NCBI GenBank assembly: GCA_022843955.1
Contig: JALHMQ010000020.1
Location: 29,605 to 93,604, forward strand
Direction of reading: 5' to 3'
Length of the DNA: 64,000 nucleotides
Source of the DNA: Burkholderiaceae bacterium
GTDB taxonomy: Bacteria; Pseudomonadota; Gammaproteobacteria; Burkholderiales; Burkholderiaceae_F
The notes beneath the pieces are model-generated. The model saw only the letters and a list, made by a program, of their open reading frames with translations. It made no database searches and was not told the origin of the DNA. A program made the position numbers and the translations under genes. Within the stretch, counting starts at the first letter, position 1. Every line of letters starts with the position of its first letter. Below are positions 7,491-16,699 of the stretch, piece by piece.

Positions 7491-10208
7491 ATGGCAGAGA
7501 TCAGCCGCATGGCGTTGTTCGGCAAGCTCAACGGGCTCGCCTACCAGGGCATCGAGAGCGCCACCATGCTGTGCAAGATGCGCGGCAATCCATATGTCGA
7601 GATCGCGCACTGGTTCAACCAGCTGCTGCAACTGCCCGACTCCGACCTGCACAAGGTGCTGCGGCACTTCAACCTGGAGCCTGCAGCGCTCGCGCGCGAC
7701 CTGGTGGCGGCACTGGACAAGCTGCCGCGCGGGTCCACCTCGGTGACGGACCTGTCGTCGCAGGTCGACGAGGCGGTCGAGCGCGGCTGGGTGTTCGGCT
7801 CGCTGATGTTCGGCGCCTCGCAGGTGCGCACCGGTCATCTGCTGCTCGGCATCCTCAAGACCGCGGGCCTGCGTCGCACGCTCAGTGGCATCTCGCGCGA
7901 GTTCGACAAGATCAAGGTCGAAGTGCTGACCGATGAACTGTCGAACATCGTTGCCGGCTCGCCGGAAGACTCGCTCGGCGCGCAGGACGGTTCGCGACTG
8001 GGCGAGGGCAGCGCAACCGCCGGTGATGGCCAGCCCGCGCCGGCGGCGCTGGGCAAGCAGGAGGCGCTCAATCGCTTCACGGTGGACCTGACCGCGCAGG
8101 CGAGAAGCGGCAAGCTCGATCCGATCGTCGGCCGCGACGAGGAGATCCGCCAGGTGATCGACATCCTGATGCGGCGCCGCCAGAACAACCCGATCCTCAC
8201 CGGCGAGGCGGGTGTGGGCAAGACCGCCGTGGTCGAAGGCTTCGCGCAGCGGATCGCCAGTGGCGACGTGCCGCCTCCGCTCAAGGAGGTGACGCTGCGC
8301 ACGCTCGATGTGGGCCTGCTGCAGGCCGGCGCCAGCATGAAGGGCGAGTTCGAGAACCGCCTGCGCCAGGTGATCGAGGAAGTGCAGGCCTCACCCACGC
8401 CGATCATCCTGTTCATCGATGAAGCGCACACCCTCGTCGGTGCCGGCGGTGCCGCCGGCACCGGCGACGCCGCCAACCTGCTCAAGCCGGCACTGGCGCG
8501 CGGCAATCTGCGCACGGTGGCCGCCACCACCTGGGCCGAGTACAAGAAGCACATCGAGAAGGACCCGGCGCTGACACGGCGCTTCCAGGTCGTGCAGGTG
8601 CCCGAGCCGAGCGAGGACAAGGCGATCCTGATGATGCGCGGTGTGGCCAGCACGATGGAGAAGCACCACCGAGTACAGGTTCTCGATGAGGCGCTCGAGG
8701 CCTCGGTCAAGCTGTCTCATCGCTACATTCCCGCGCGCCAGCTGCCCGACAAGTCCGTCAGCCTGCTGGATACCGCCTGCGCCCGCGTCGCCGTGAGCCA
8801 GCACGCGGTGCCGGCCGAGGTCGACGACTCGCGCAAGCGCATCAGCGCGCTGCAGACGGAACTGGAGATCATCGGCCGCGAAAGCGCGGTCGGCATCGAC
8901 ACCACCGAGCGCGCCGCCAGCGCCAACGCCAAGCTCGCCGCCGAGCAAGCGCGGCTCGCCGCACTCGATGCGCGCTGGCAGGCGGAAAAGACGCTGGTCG
9001 ACCGCATCCTCACGTTGCGTGCGGCGTTGCGCGCCGGCCACGGCAAGGTCGAGGGCACCGGCAGCAGCGAAGAGAAAGCCGCCGATCAGGCCGCGCCCGC
9101 CGCGCTGACGGAGCAGGAGCGTGCCGCCAAGCTGGCGGAACTCGTCGGCCTGCAGAAGCAGCTTGCCGAGCAGCAGGGCGAGACGCCGCTGATCCTGCCG
9201 ACCGTCGACCATCAGGCGGTGGCGGCGGTGGTGCAGGACTGGACCGGCATTCCTGTCGGCCGCATGGTCAAGAACGAGATCGAGACCGTGCTCAAGCTCG
9301 CGGACACGCTGGGCGAACGCATCATCGGCCAGCGTCATGCGCTGGAGATGATCGCCAAGCGTATCCAGACCTCGCGCGCGGGGCTCGATAACCCGGGCAA
9401 GCCGATCGGCGTCTTCATGCTGGCCGGCACCTCGGGGGTGGGCAAGACCGAGACCGCGCTGGCGCTGGCCGAAGCGCTGTATGGCGGCGAGCAGAACGTC
9501 ATCACCATCAACATGAGCGAGTACCAGGAGGCACACACCGTCTCCACGCTCAAGGGCGCGCCACCGGGCTATGTCGGTTACGGCGAAGGTGGCGTGCTGA
9601 CCGAGGCGGTGCGCCGCCGGCCGTACTCGGTGGTCTTGCTCGACGAGGTGGAAAAGGCCCACCCCGACGTGCACGAGATCTTCTTCCAGGTGTTCGACAA
9701 GGGCTGGATGGAAGACGGCGAAGGGCGCGTGATCGATTTCAAGAACACGCTGATCCTGCTCACTACCAACGCCGGCACCGACATGATTTCCAGCCTGTGT
9801 CGCGACCCGGAGCTGATGCCCGAGCCGGAGGCGATCGCCAAGTCATTGCGCGAGCCGCTGCTCAAGGTGTTTCCGCCGGCGCTGCTTGGCCGGCTGGTCG
9901 TGATTCCGTATTACCCGCTGTCCGACGAGATGCTCGGCGCCATCATCCGGCTGCAGCTCGGGCGCATCTCGCGCCGCGTGCGCGACAGCCACAAGGTGCC
10001 GTTCACCTTTGACGACGCGGTGGTCAAGCTGATCGGCAGCCGTTGCACCGAGATGGAAAGCGGCGGCCGCATGATCGACGCCATTCTCACCAACACGCTG
10101 CTCCCGCGCATCAGCACCGAGTTCCTGCACCGGATGGTCCAGGCGCGGGCGGTGGCGCGTGTGCACGTGGCGGTCGAAGGCAATGAGTTCAGCTACACGT
10201 TCGACTGA
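7491..10208 (+). CDS. clpV: T6SS sheath-disassembly AAA+ ATPase ClpV (TssH)
   Basis: This is a 905-residue class-B Clp/Hsp100 ATPase. It has an N-terminal double ClpN repeat (starting near RMALFGKLNGLAYQGIESA), a first AAA+ module with Walker A GEAGVGKT at residues 238-245 and Walker B-type FIDEAHTL, a middle coiled-coil region, and a second module with Walker A GTSGVGKT at 646-653 and VVLLDEVEKAHPDV. ClpV extracts TssC from contracted sheaths so that subunits can be reused. The start at 7491 matches the usual ClpV N-terminus; the frame is open upstream but overlaps tssG. Its position directly after tssG and with tagJ in the same cluster fits the TagJ-containing class of systems. Confidence 0.96.
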   Translation: MAEISRMALFGKLNGLAYQGIESATMLCKMRGNPYVEIAHWFNQLLQLPDSDLHKVLRHFNLEPAALARDLVAALDKLPRGSTSVTDLSSQVDEAVERGWVFGSLMFGASQVRTGHLLLGILKTAGLRRTLSGISREFDKIKVEVLTDELSNIVAGSPEDSLGAQDGSRLGEGSATAGDGQPAPAALGKQEALNRFTVDLTAQARSGKLDPIVGRDEEIRQVIDILMRRRQNNPILTGEAGVGKTAVVEGFAQRIASGDVPPPLKEVTLRTLDVGLLQAGASMKGEFENRLRQVIEEVQASPTPIILFIDEAHTLVGAGGAAGTGDAANLLKPALARGNLRTVAATTWAEYKKHIEKDPALTRRFQVVQVPEPSEDKAILMMRGVASTMEKHHRVQVLDEALEASVKLSHRYIPARQLPDKSVSLLDTACARVAVSQHAVPAEVDDSRKRISALQTELEIIGRESAVGIDTTERAASANAKLAAEQARLAALDARWQAEKTLVDRILTLRAALRAGHGKVEGTGSSEEKAADQAAPAALTEQERAAKLAELVGLQKQLAEQQGETPLILPTVDHQAVAAVVQDWTGIPVGRMVKNEIETVLKLADTLGERIIGQRHALEMIAKRIQTSRAGLDNPGKPIGVFMLAGTSGVGKTETALALAEALYGGEQNVITINMSEYQEAHTVSTLKGAPPGYVGYGEGGVLTEAVRRRPYSVVLLDEVEKAHPDVHEIFFQVFDKGWMEDGEGRVIDFKNTLILLTTNAGTDMISSLCRDPELMPEPEAIAKSLREPLLKVFPPALLGRLVVIPYYPLSDEMLGAIIRLQLGRISRRVRDSHKVPFTFDDAVVKLIGSRCTEMESGGRMIDAILTNTLLPRISTEFLHRMVQARAVARVHVAVEGNEFSYTFD

Positions 10209-10301
10209 CCCGCTTTCGACGCGCGAGTCAGCCTGGCGTATTGATCCAACAACCGTATCGCCGGCGAATCGACCCGGCGCATCACAAGCAAGGAGATGAA
10301 T

Positions 10302-10961
10302 ATGTCGGAAGGACTATCCAACGCTGATCCGGGCATGGGGATCGCCTCCAGCATTGCCGGTATCGGCAGCAGCGGCATGGGCTACGACTCGGAAGAAGGC
10401 TGGGGCGAGAACGGCCACGCCAACCGCGCCGTGTTCGCCTGCGGCGTGCTCAAGACGGGCGCCGGCATCGTCGGCGCCGGGCTGAACGCCGGCGTGCCCG
10501 GTGCCGGCACCGCGGTGGCGATCGGCGTCGGTGTCGTGACCGACGCAATCACCAACGGCATCGCCGCTTACGACTCGCACAAGACCGTGGCCGCGCTCAA
10601 CGCACTCTTCACCAAGTACCCGGAACTGCAGACTGCGAAAGCGGGCGATTTCCTGAAGCTGCGCGAGATCATCGAGTACTGCATGGCCAAGCGCACCTCG
10701 CGGCGCGACCGCCAGATCTCAAAGGCGGCGGCCGTGGGCGCCGGCGTGAGTATCTTCCAAGGCGTCAAGGCGCTGCACAAGATCCGCAAGGGCACCAAGG
10801 GCGTGGCGCGCAACGCCAACGCCAATGACCTGTACGAGCTCGCCAAGCGCGGCGGCAGGGTCGGGGAGATCGCAACGCTCGTGGTGCAGTACGTCGCCGG
10901 CAACAGCTTCGACGGCCTGCTGAAGAACGCGATCAAGGACGGCATGAAGTCGACAGCGTGA
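10302..10961 (+). CDS. Unknown protein with glycine-rich hydrophobic segment, in T6SS cluster
   Basis: This 219-residue protein matches no family that I recognise. It has a small, glycine-rich N-terminus, then a long Gly/Ala/Val-rich hydrophobic stretch at about residues 46-88 (including GVLKTGAGIVGAGLNAGVPG) that resembles a glycine-zipper or amphipathic membrane segment. The rest is basic and helical (KALHKIRKGTKGVARN). No signal peptide is evident. I chose the ATG at 10302 over that at 10296 because AAGGAG touches the upstream ATG but is correctly spaced from the second. It follows clpV by 93 bases and precedes the PAAR/vgrG genes on the same strand, so an effector, an adaptor or a structural accessory are all possible. 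None is shown by sequence. Confidence 0.7.
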   Translation: MSEGLSNADPGMGIASSIAGIGSSGMGYDSEEGWGENGHANRAVFACGVLKTGAGIVGAGLNAGVPGAGTAVAIGVGVVTDAITNGIAAYDSHKTVAALNALFTKYPELQTAKAGDFLKLREIIEYCMAKRTSRRDRQISKAAAVGAGVSIFQGVKALHKIRKGTKGVARNANANDLYELAKRGGRVGEIATLVVQYVAGNSFDGLLKNAIKDGMKSTA

Positions 10962-11025
10962 CGCCATGGCTCCGTCACCGTTCATTGCGTCCTTGCGCGG
11001 CGTGCGCCGCCAGGGTCTGCGGTCG

Positions 11026-12420
11026 TCAGCCGCGCCGCGCGCTGACGATGAGGCCGTCGACCGGCACGCCGCCTTCCAAGCGCAAGATGCAATGCCCGGC
11101 CGCGAGCACGGTGAAGTCCTGCCCCTGCAGCGCGCGCTGCACGTACACCGAGCGATGCGCGTAGCGACCGTGCGCGCCGATCACGTAGTCCGGGCCGGCG
11201 TCGGCGGCGCGCTCGACGGTGAATACCAGCAGCCCGTGCGGGCGCAGCGCGCGCTGTGCCGCGGCGAACGCGTCTTCGAGCGCGCCGAAGTAGCACAGCG
11301 TGTCGGCCGAAACCACGGCGTCGCACGCGGCCGGATTCTCCTGCAGGTACGTGCACAGCTCGGCGCGGGCGACGGAGTCATACGCGGCACGCCGTTGCGC
11401 CTGGGCCAGCATGCCGGCGGACAGATCGACCCCGGTCAGGCGTCGCGCATACGGCTTGAGCAGCGGACCGCACAGCCCTGTGCCGCAGCCGGCGTCAACG
11501 ATGTCGAGCGAGCCGCCGGGCGTGCCCACGGCCGCACCGAGCGCCTCGGCAACGAGCTGTGGCGCGCGGTACTGCAGCCGCGTCAGCGTGCTGTCGAAAC
11601 TGTCGGCAAAGCTGTCGAACGTCTGCGCAACGTAGTCGTCGCTGGCGCGTGCGGGCGTCGGCGCGGCCCCGAGCGACGCCAACATGTGGGCCGCCAGGGG
11701 TTCAGCGGGTTCGGCGGCGAGCCAGGCGCGCAGCGCGGCGATGGCTTCATCATGCCGTCCGGCCGAGGCGAGCGTACGCGCCAGCGCCTGGCGCGCGGCT
11801 TTCGACCCCGGTTCAAATTCGAGCGAACGACTGAATGCCGCGCAGGCAGCGTCGTACTGCGTGAGCGTCTCCAGCGCTTTGCCGACATGGAAGTGCGTTG
11901 GACCATCGGGCGCCAGCTCCAATGCCCGTTCGTAGGCAGCCAGCGCGTCGCGGGTGCGGCCCTGGCCGTAGAAGGAATGCCCGCGCAGCAGGTGCGGCAA
12001 GCCGGCCTTGTCATCGAGGGCCGCAGCGACTTCGAGCAGCGCGCGTGCCTCGCCCCGCCGATCGCTGTCTTCCAGCAGTCTGGCCAGGTTCAGGTAGGCA
12101 TCGAACAGCGTGTTGTCCAGTTCGAGCGCGCGCCGGTAGCTGACTTCGGCCGCGCCGGTATCGCCGCTGCGCTGCAGCTGCCGCGCGAGGTTGTAGTGCG
12201 GTCTCGCCTCCCCTGGCGCCGCGGCGCAGGCAGCGCGGAAGGATTGTTCGGCCTCGGCATGGTGCCCGCGCTGGTCGAGGCAGTCACCGAGGTTGTTGAG
12301 GGCGCGAAAGTGCGTGGGGTCGCCCTCGACCACCTGGCGGTAGCAGGCGATGGCAGCGTCGAGGTCGCCGGATCGATGCAGCGAGCGGGCCTGCTGGAAC
12401 AGGCTGTCGATGGTGTGCAT
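11026..12420 (-). CDS. TPR-repeat SAM-dependent methyltransferase
   Basis: The 464-residue protein has two parts. Residues 1 to about 265 are tandem TPR repeats (for example FRALNNLGDCLDQRGHHAEA and FDAYLNLARLLEDSDRRGEA). Residues from about 265 onward are a class I SAM-dependent methyltransferase with motif I DAGCGTG at 309-315, then LTGVDLSAGML and a CDAVVSADTLCYFG strand. Proteins with this layout methylate unknown substrates; the TPR part probably binds a partner. It is the only minus-strand gene inside the plus-strand T6SS block, between the unknown gene at 10302 and the PAAR-like gene, which starts divergently 71 bases away. The substrate and any role in secretion are unknown. Confidence 0.88.
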   Translation of the reverse strand: MHTIDSLFQQARSLHRSGDLDAAIACYRQVVEGDPTHFRALNNLGDCLDQRGHHAEAEQSFRAACAAAPGEARPHYNLARQLQRSGDTGAAEVSYRRALELDNTLFDAYLNLARLLEDSDRRGEARALLEVAAALDDKAGLPHLLRGHSFYGQGRTRDALAAYERALELAPDGPTHFHVGKALETLTQYDAACAAFSRSLEFEPGSKAARQALARTLASAGRHDEAIAALRAWLAAEPAEPLAAHMLASLGAAPTPARASDDYVAQTFDSFADSFDSTLTRLQYRAPQLVAEALGAAVGTPGGSLDIVDAGCGTGLCGPLLKPYARRLTGVDLSAGMLAQAQRRAAYDSVARAELCTYLQENPAACDAVVSADTLCYFGALEDAFAAAQRALRPHGLLVFTVERAADAGPDYVIGAHGRYAHRSVYVQRALQGQDFTVLAAGHCILRLEGGVPVDGLIVSARRG

Positions 12421-12490
12421 GCAGCCGATGATGCCAGCCGCTGCCCCGGGTCAAGTGATGAACCGGCGGGCACTCGGCGCGGGGGCGGCC

Positions 12491-12880
12491 ATGGCTAGCC
12501 AGGTCGCGATGGGCGCCATGCTCCAGTGCACGTTCGGCGTGGCGCCGTCCACGCTGGTGGTGATTCCGCAGTCCAAGGTGCTGGCCGATGGTCCGCCGGC
12601 GGCCACCATCATGGATAACAAGCCGATCGCCAATATCCCGCCGTTCGGCATGTGCAACTCGCCATCGAATCCCACCGTGGCGGCGGCCACTGCCGCGGCG
12701 CTCGGTGTGCTGACACCGATGCCGTGCGTTCCCGTCACCGCGGCACCCTGGGCTCCCGGTTCGGCCACGGTGCTGCTCGGCGGTCAGCCGGCCCTCAACA
12801 ACACCTCCAAGTGCATGTGCAACTGGGGCGGGGTCATCAGCGTCACGAATCCCGGCACCACCAAGACCATGGTGCCCTAG
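12491..12880 (+). CDS. PAAR-like spike-tip protein (DUF4280 family)
   Basis: This 129-residue protein matches the DUF4280 PAAR-like family. It has an N-terminal VAMGAMLQCTFGVAPSTL, a central KPIANIPPFGMCNSPSNP, and a C-terminal TPMPCVPVTAAPW ... SKCMCNWGGVISV with several conserved cysteines that are candidates for metal binding at the tip of the cone. PAAR-type proteins sharpen the VgrG spike and dock effectors. The gene is single-domain with no toxin extension. The start at 12491 gives the expected N-terminus; longer upstream starts run through the divergent intergenic region. vgrG follows after 35 bases, so the two are very likely co-expressed. Confidence 0.88.
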   Translation: MASQVAMGAMLQCTFGVAPSTLVVIPQSKVLADGPPAATIMDNKPIANIPPFGMCNSPSNPTVAAATAAALGVLTPMPCVPVTAAPWAPGSATVLLGGQPALNNTSKCMCNWGGVISVTNPGTTKTMVP

Positions 12881-12915
12881 CGCATCGCCGCTGCTCAGAT
12901 CACAGGAAAGCCAGC

Positions 12916-14871
12916 ATGCCCAAGTTCACCCAAGACCGACGCGAGATGGCGATCAGCACGCCGCTCGGGCCTGACGTGCTGCTGCTCGCCTCGATGCAGG
13001 GCAGTGAGCACCTGGGCCGGCTGTACGAGTACCGCGTGGCGCTGTTGAGCGAGAAGCCGGACATCGAGTTCGGCGCGATCCTCGGCAAGCCGGTGTCGAT
13101 CCGGCTCGACGTCGCACGCGCCGCGAAGCGCCACTTCCACGGCTACATCACCGACTTCGCCTTCACCGGCAGTGCCGGCGGCATGCACAGCTACAGCGCG
13201 GTGCTGCGGCCCTGGCTGTGGTTCCTCACGCGTTCGGCCGATTGCCGGGTGTTCCAGAACTTGACGGCGGTGGAGATCATTCGCAAGGTCTTTGACAATG
13301 CGAAGTACGACGGCATCGTGACGCTGGAGTCAGCGCTGACGGCGAACTACGCGCCGCGCGTGTACTGCGTGCAGTACCGGGAGACCGACTTCGACTTCGT
13401 CAGCCGCCTGATGGAAGAGGAGGGCATCTACTACTTCTTCAAGCATGAGGAAAATCGTCACACGTTGGTGCTGGCCGATGCCTACTCGGCGCACGAAGTG
13501 ATCGCGGGCTATGAGCGGCTGCAGTACCGTGCCGATGGTGCGGCCGCCACGCGCCTGACCGACAGTGTCAACGACTGGCAGCTCGGTCGCGCGATCCAGA
13601 CCGGCATGTTCCAGTTGCTCGACTACGACTTCGAACGCTCGCGCACACCGCTCGTCGAACCCGCGCAGGACGTGCGTCAGCACGACCACGCACGCTTCGA
13701 GCAGGTCGACTATCCGGGCCGCTTCGTCAGCGCCGAGGTCGGCAGAGCGCGGGTGCGTACTCGGCTGGATGCCGCGCAGTCCGCCGGCCAGCGCGTGCAC
13801 GGCGGCGGCCACGCCCGCAAGCTGGCTGCCGGTGGCTTGTTCACGCTGGTCGATCATCCGCGCAGCGACCAGAACCGCGAGTACCTGGTGGTCGGGACCG
13901 AGATCGATCTCGACAGCGGCGGCTACGACGGCTCCGGTGGTGGCAGCGCGAGCTTCGGCTGCCGCTTCAGCGCGATCTCCAGCAGCCAGAGTTACCGCAG
14001 TCCGTTGCTCACGCCGCGGCCGCTGGTGCACGGCCTGCAGACGGCCACCGTGGTGGGCGAGTCGGGCAGCAGTCCGGTGTCAACCGACAAGTACGGCCGG
14101 GTGAAGGTGCAGTTCCACTGGGACCGCGTGGGCGAGAAGAACCAGGACAGTTCCTGCTGGCTGCGCGTGGCGCAGGTGTCGGCCGGATCGTCCAGTGGCA
14201 CCGTCGTGCTGCCGCGCATCGGCTGGGAAGTGGTGGTGAGTTTCCTTGAAGGCGATCCCGACCAGCCGCTGGTGATCGGCAGCGTGCACAACGACGCCAA
14301 CATGCCGCCGTACGAACTGCCGGCCGCCGCCACGCAGTCGGTGTTCCGCACCCATACCCACGACGGCGACGGCTACAACGAGCTGCGCATCGATGACAAG
14401 AAGGATGCCGAGGAGATCTACATCCTCGCGCAGCGCGACTTCAAGCGCGTGGTCAAGAACAACGACGTGCTCGAGGTCGGCCTGGAGACCAAGGACAAGG
14501 GTGACCAGTCGATCAAGATCCAGAACGACCAGGTGATCGAGATCGGCAACGACCGCAAGCTCGCGGTCAAGAACCTGCACGAGATCAAAATCGAGGGCGA
14601 CGAGAACGTCGCCATCACCAAGAACCAGGCGATCGATGTCGGCCAGGACCAGACGGTGAGCGTCACCGGCGCGCACAAGCTCAAGGGTCAGACCTGCCTG
14701 ATCGAAGGGCAGACCTCGATCGAGTTGAAGGTCGGTGCCAGCAGCATCAAGATCGAGGCCGGCAAGATCACGATCTCCTCGCCGCAGATATCGCTCGATG
14801 CCAAGGGCACCGGCGAATTCAAGGCGAGCGGCCCGTTGACGCTGCAGGGTGCGATCGTGAAGATCAACTGA
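12916..14871 (+). CDS. vgrG: T6SS spike protein VgrG (TssI)
   Basis: This is a 651-residue VgrG. The N-terminal gp27-like domain has GSEHLGRLYEYRVALLSE and RHFHGYITDFAF. The central gp5-like OB-fold domain has DKYGRVKVQFHWDR followed by SCWLRVAQVSAG and PRIGWEVVVSFLEGDPDQPL. The C-terminus is a repetitive beta-helix needle (from about residue 500) ending in a short plain tail. There is no fused effector domain. The start at 12916 follows AGGAAAG; the frame is open upstream but those residues are the PAAR-like gene read in another frame. No obvious effector gene sits directly downstream: the next gene is tagH. Confidence 0.96.
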   Translation: MPKFTQDRREMAISTPLGPDVLLLASMQGSEHLGRLYEYRVALLSEKPDIEFGAILGKPVSIRLDVARAAKRHFHGYITDFAFTGSAGGMHSYSAVLRPWLWFLTRSADCRVFQNLTAVEIIRKVFDNAKYDGIVTLESALTANYAPRVYCVQYRETDFDFVSRLMEEEGIYYFFKHEENRHTLVLADAYSAHEVIAGYERLQYRADGAAATRLTDSVNDWQLGRAIQTGMFQLLDYDFERSRTPLVEPAQDVRQHDHARFEQVDYPGRFVSAEVGRARVRTRLDAAQSAGQRVHGGGHARKLAAGGLFTLVDHPRSDQNREYLVVGTEIDLDSGGYDGSGGGSASFGCRFSAISSSQSYRSPLLTPRPLVHGLQTATVVGESGSSPVSTDKYGRVKVQFHWDRVGEKNQDSSCWLRVAQVSAGSSSGTVVLPRIGWEVVVSFLEGDPDQPLVIGSVHNDANMPPYELPAAATQSVFRTHTHDGDGYNELRIDDKKDAEEIYILAQRDFKRVVKNNDVLEVGLETKDKGDQSIKIQNDQVIEIGNDRKLAVKNLHEIKIEGDENVAITKNQAIDVGQDQTVSVTGAHKLKGQTCLIEGQTSIELKVGASSIKIEAGKITISSPQISLDAKGTGEFKASGPLTLQGAIVKIN

Positions 14872-14887
14872 GGTTCAGGAAGTGGTC

Positions 14888-16660
14888 ATGCTCACGATCC
14901 AGGTGATGAGTATCAAGGGTGACGCACCGTCAGCGCCGATGGTGGGTGTGTTCATGGAGCCGGTCGGCACCATCGGCCGCAACGACGGCAACACGCTGGT
15001 GCTGCCCGATCCGGAGCGGCGCATCTCGCGCACCCACGCGCGCGTCGTCGCTGCCGGCGACAGCTACGTGATCGAGAACCAGGGCGCGGGCCTGCCGGTG
15101 CTGATCAATGACCGGCCGCTGGCGCAAGGTGCGCAGGCGGTGCTGGCGCACGCCGACCTGCTGCAGATCGGTCAGTACGTGATGCGGGTGGCGATGGCCA
15201 CGGGCGAAGGTGGCGACAGCCGCACGTTGATCGAGAGCCCGGATGACACCACGCGCCAGATGCAGTCGTCTGCTGCCGCCGCGCGCGTGGCCAACGATGA
15301 TCCGCTCGCGTTGTTCGGCGCCAGCGCGGCGGCTGCGGCCGACGATCCGTTCGCCAACCTGCTCGCGCCATCGCCGCCGATGCCGCCAAGTGTGCCGCCG
15401 GCGTTAGCCGACGCCGCGCGCGCACCCACCGTGGGCGGGGGCCTGATCCCCGACGACTTCGATCCGTTTGCACCGCCCGCGCCACCGCCGGCGTTGTCGG
15501 CGCAGTACCCCAGCACGGGCGGTCAGTTGGCCGATTTCGATCTGGGCGCCGGTCCCGGCGTGCCGGGCCAGAGCCTCGATGAACTGTTCGGACTCGGTGG
15601 CAAGTCCGGCGGCAATGCGTTCGGCCCGTTGTCGACGCCGGCGGCGTCGGCAGCCGATCCGTTTCCGCCGGGCCATCCGCTTGCCGCACCGATCAGCCAG
15701 GCAAACACCGCCGGCAGTGCCGATCCGCTCGCCGCGCTGCGGGCGGGCGAGTCGACCGGCGGCAAGCCGGTCCACGTGCAGCGTGACGACGCGCCACAGG
15801 TCAACGCCGCCTTCACACTGCCCAGCGGGGTGCCGGGTGCCAGCTCGATCGCCGCTCCTGCGGCCGACGCGTTCCTCTCGTGGGAGCACGGCACGCATAC
15901 CGGCGAGGTCGAGCCGATCCGTCAGTTCGAAGTCGTGCCGCCGCCGACGGCGCCGGCCGTGGTGGTGCCGCGCCCGGCGCGTGCGCCGTCCCCCGCGCCC
16001 GCCGCAGCGGCAACTGGCGACGAAGCAGCGGCGATGGAAAAGCTGCTGCAGTCCTTGCTCGACGGTGCGGGTGTCGGCGACCTGCCCCGCATGCCGGCCC
16101 TGACGCCGGACCTGATGCGGGTGTTCGGTGAACTGCTGCGGATTGCCACTGAAGGCACGCTGCAACTGCTGGTTGCGCGCGCGCTCACCAAGCGCGAAGT
16201 GCATGCCGAAGCCACGATGATCGCCGCGCGCGAGAACAACCCGCTGAAGTTCTCGCCGACGGTGGAGGTGGCGCTGCAGCACCTGCTGGCGCCGGCCGGG
16301 CGCGGTTTCATGAGCCCGCCCCGCGCATTGAAAGACGCCTACGACGACCTGCGTTCGCATCAGTTCGGCGTGATGGCCGGCACGCAGGCAGCGCTGGCCG
16401 GCGTGCTGGCCCGCTTCGACCCGGCACAGCTGGAGGGACGACTCACCCAGAAGAGCATGCTCGACAGCGTGGTGCCGATGCATCGCAAGGCCAAGCTGTG
16501 GGATCTCTTCACCGACCTGTACAGCGACATCTCGAAAGAGGCGGAGGAAGACTTCAATACGCTGTTCGGCAAGGCCTTCGTCAAGGCCTACGAGGCGCAG
16601 ATCGAAAAGCTGCGCGAAGAACAGCAGGCGCAGCCGCATCCGCATGCGCCGCGAAGCTGA
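14888..16660 (+). CDS. tagH: T6SS FHA-domain regulator TagH (Fha)
   Basis: This protein has about 590 residues. Residues ~20-95 form a forkhead-associated domain (GTIGRNDGNTLVLPDPER at 28-45, then RISRTHARV), which binds phosphothreonine. Residues ~110-380 are a low-complexity Pro/Ala/Gly linker. The C-terminal ~200 residues are a TagH domain with MRVFGELLRIATEGTLQLL and a PRALKDAYDDLRSHQFGVMAG segment. Fha proteins trigger T6SS assembly when phosphorylated by a Thr kinase (PpkA in the best-known case) and are reset by PppA. I prefer the ATG at 14888, with GGAAG upstream, over the GTG at 14882. pppA follows 39 bases later. Confidence 0.91.
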   Translation: MLTIQVMSIKGDAPSAPMVGVFMEPVGTIGRNDGNTLVLPDPERRISRTHARVVAAGDSYVIENQGAGLPVLINDRPLAQGAQAVLAHADLLQIGQYVMRVAMATGEGGDSRTLIESPDDTTRQMQSSAAAARVANDDPLALFGASAAAAADDPFANLLAPSPPMPPSVPPALADAARAPTVGGGLIPDDFDPFAPPAPPPALSAQYPSTGGQLADFDLGAGPGVPGQSLDELFGLGGKSGGNAFGPLSTPAASAADPFPPGHPLAAPISQANTAGSADPLAALRAGESTGGKPVHVQRDDAPQVNAAFTLPSGVPGASSIAAPAADAFLSWEHGTHTGEVEPIRQFEVVPPPTAPAVVVPRPARAPSPAPAAAATGDEAAAMEKLLQSLLDGAGVGDLPRMPALTPDLMRVFGELLRIATEGTLQLLVARALTKREVHAEATMIAARENNPLKFSPTVEVALQHLLAPAGRGFMSPPRALKDAYDDLRSHQFGVMAGTQAALAGVLARFDPAQLEGRLTQKSMLDSVVPMHRKAKLWDLFTDLYSDISKEAEEDFNTLFGKAFVKAYEAQIEKLREEQQAQPHPHAPRS

Positions 16661-16699
16661 TGCGGTGTCGGCTGCCCTCGGCGATCGGCGCGCCTGATC

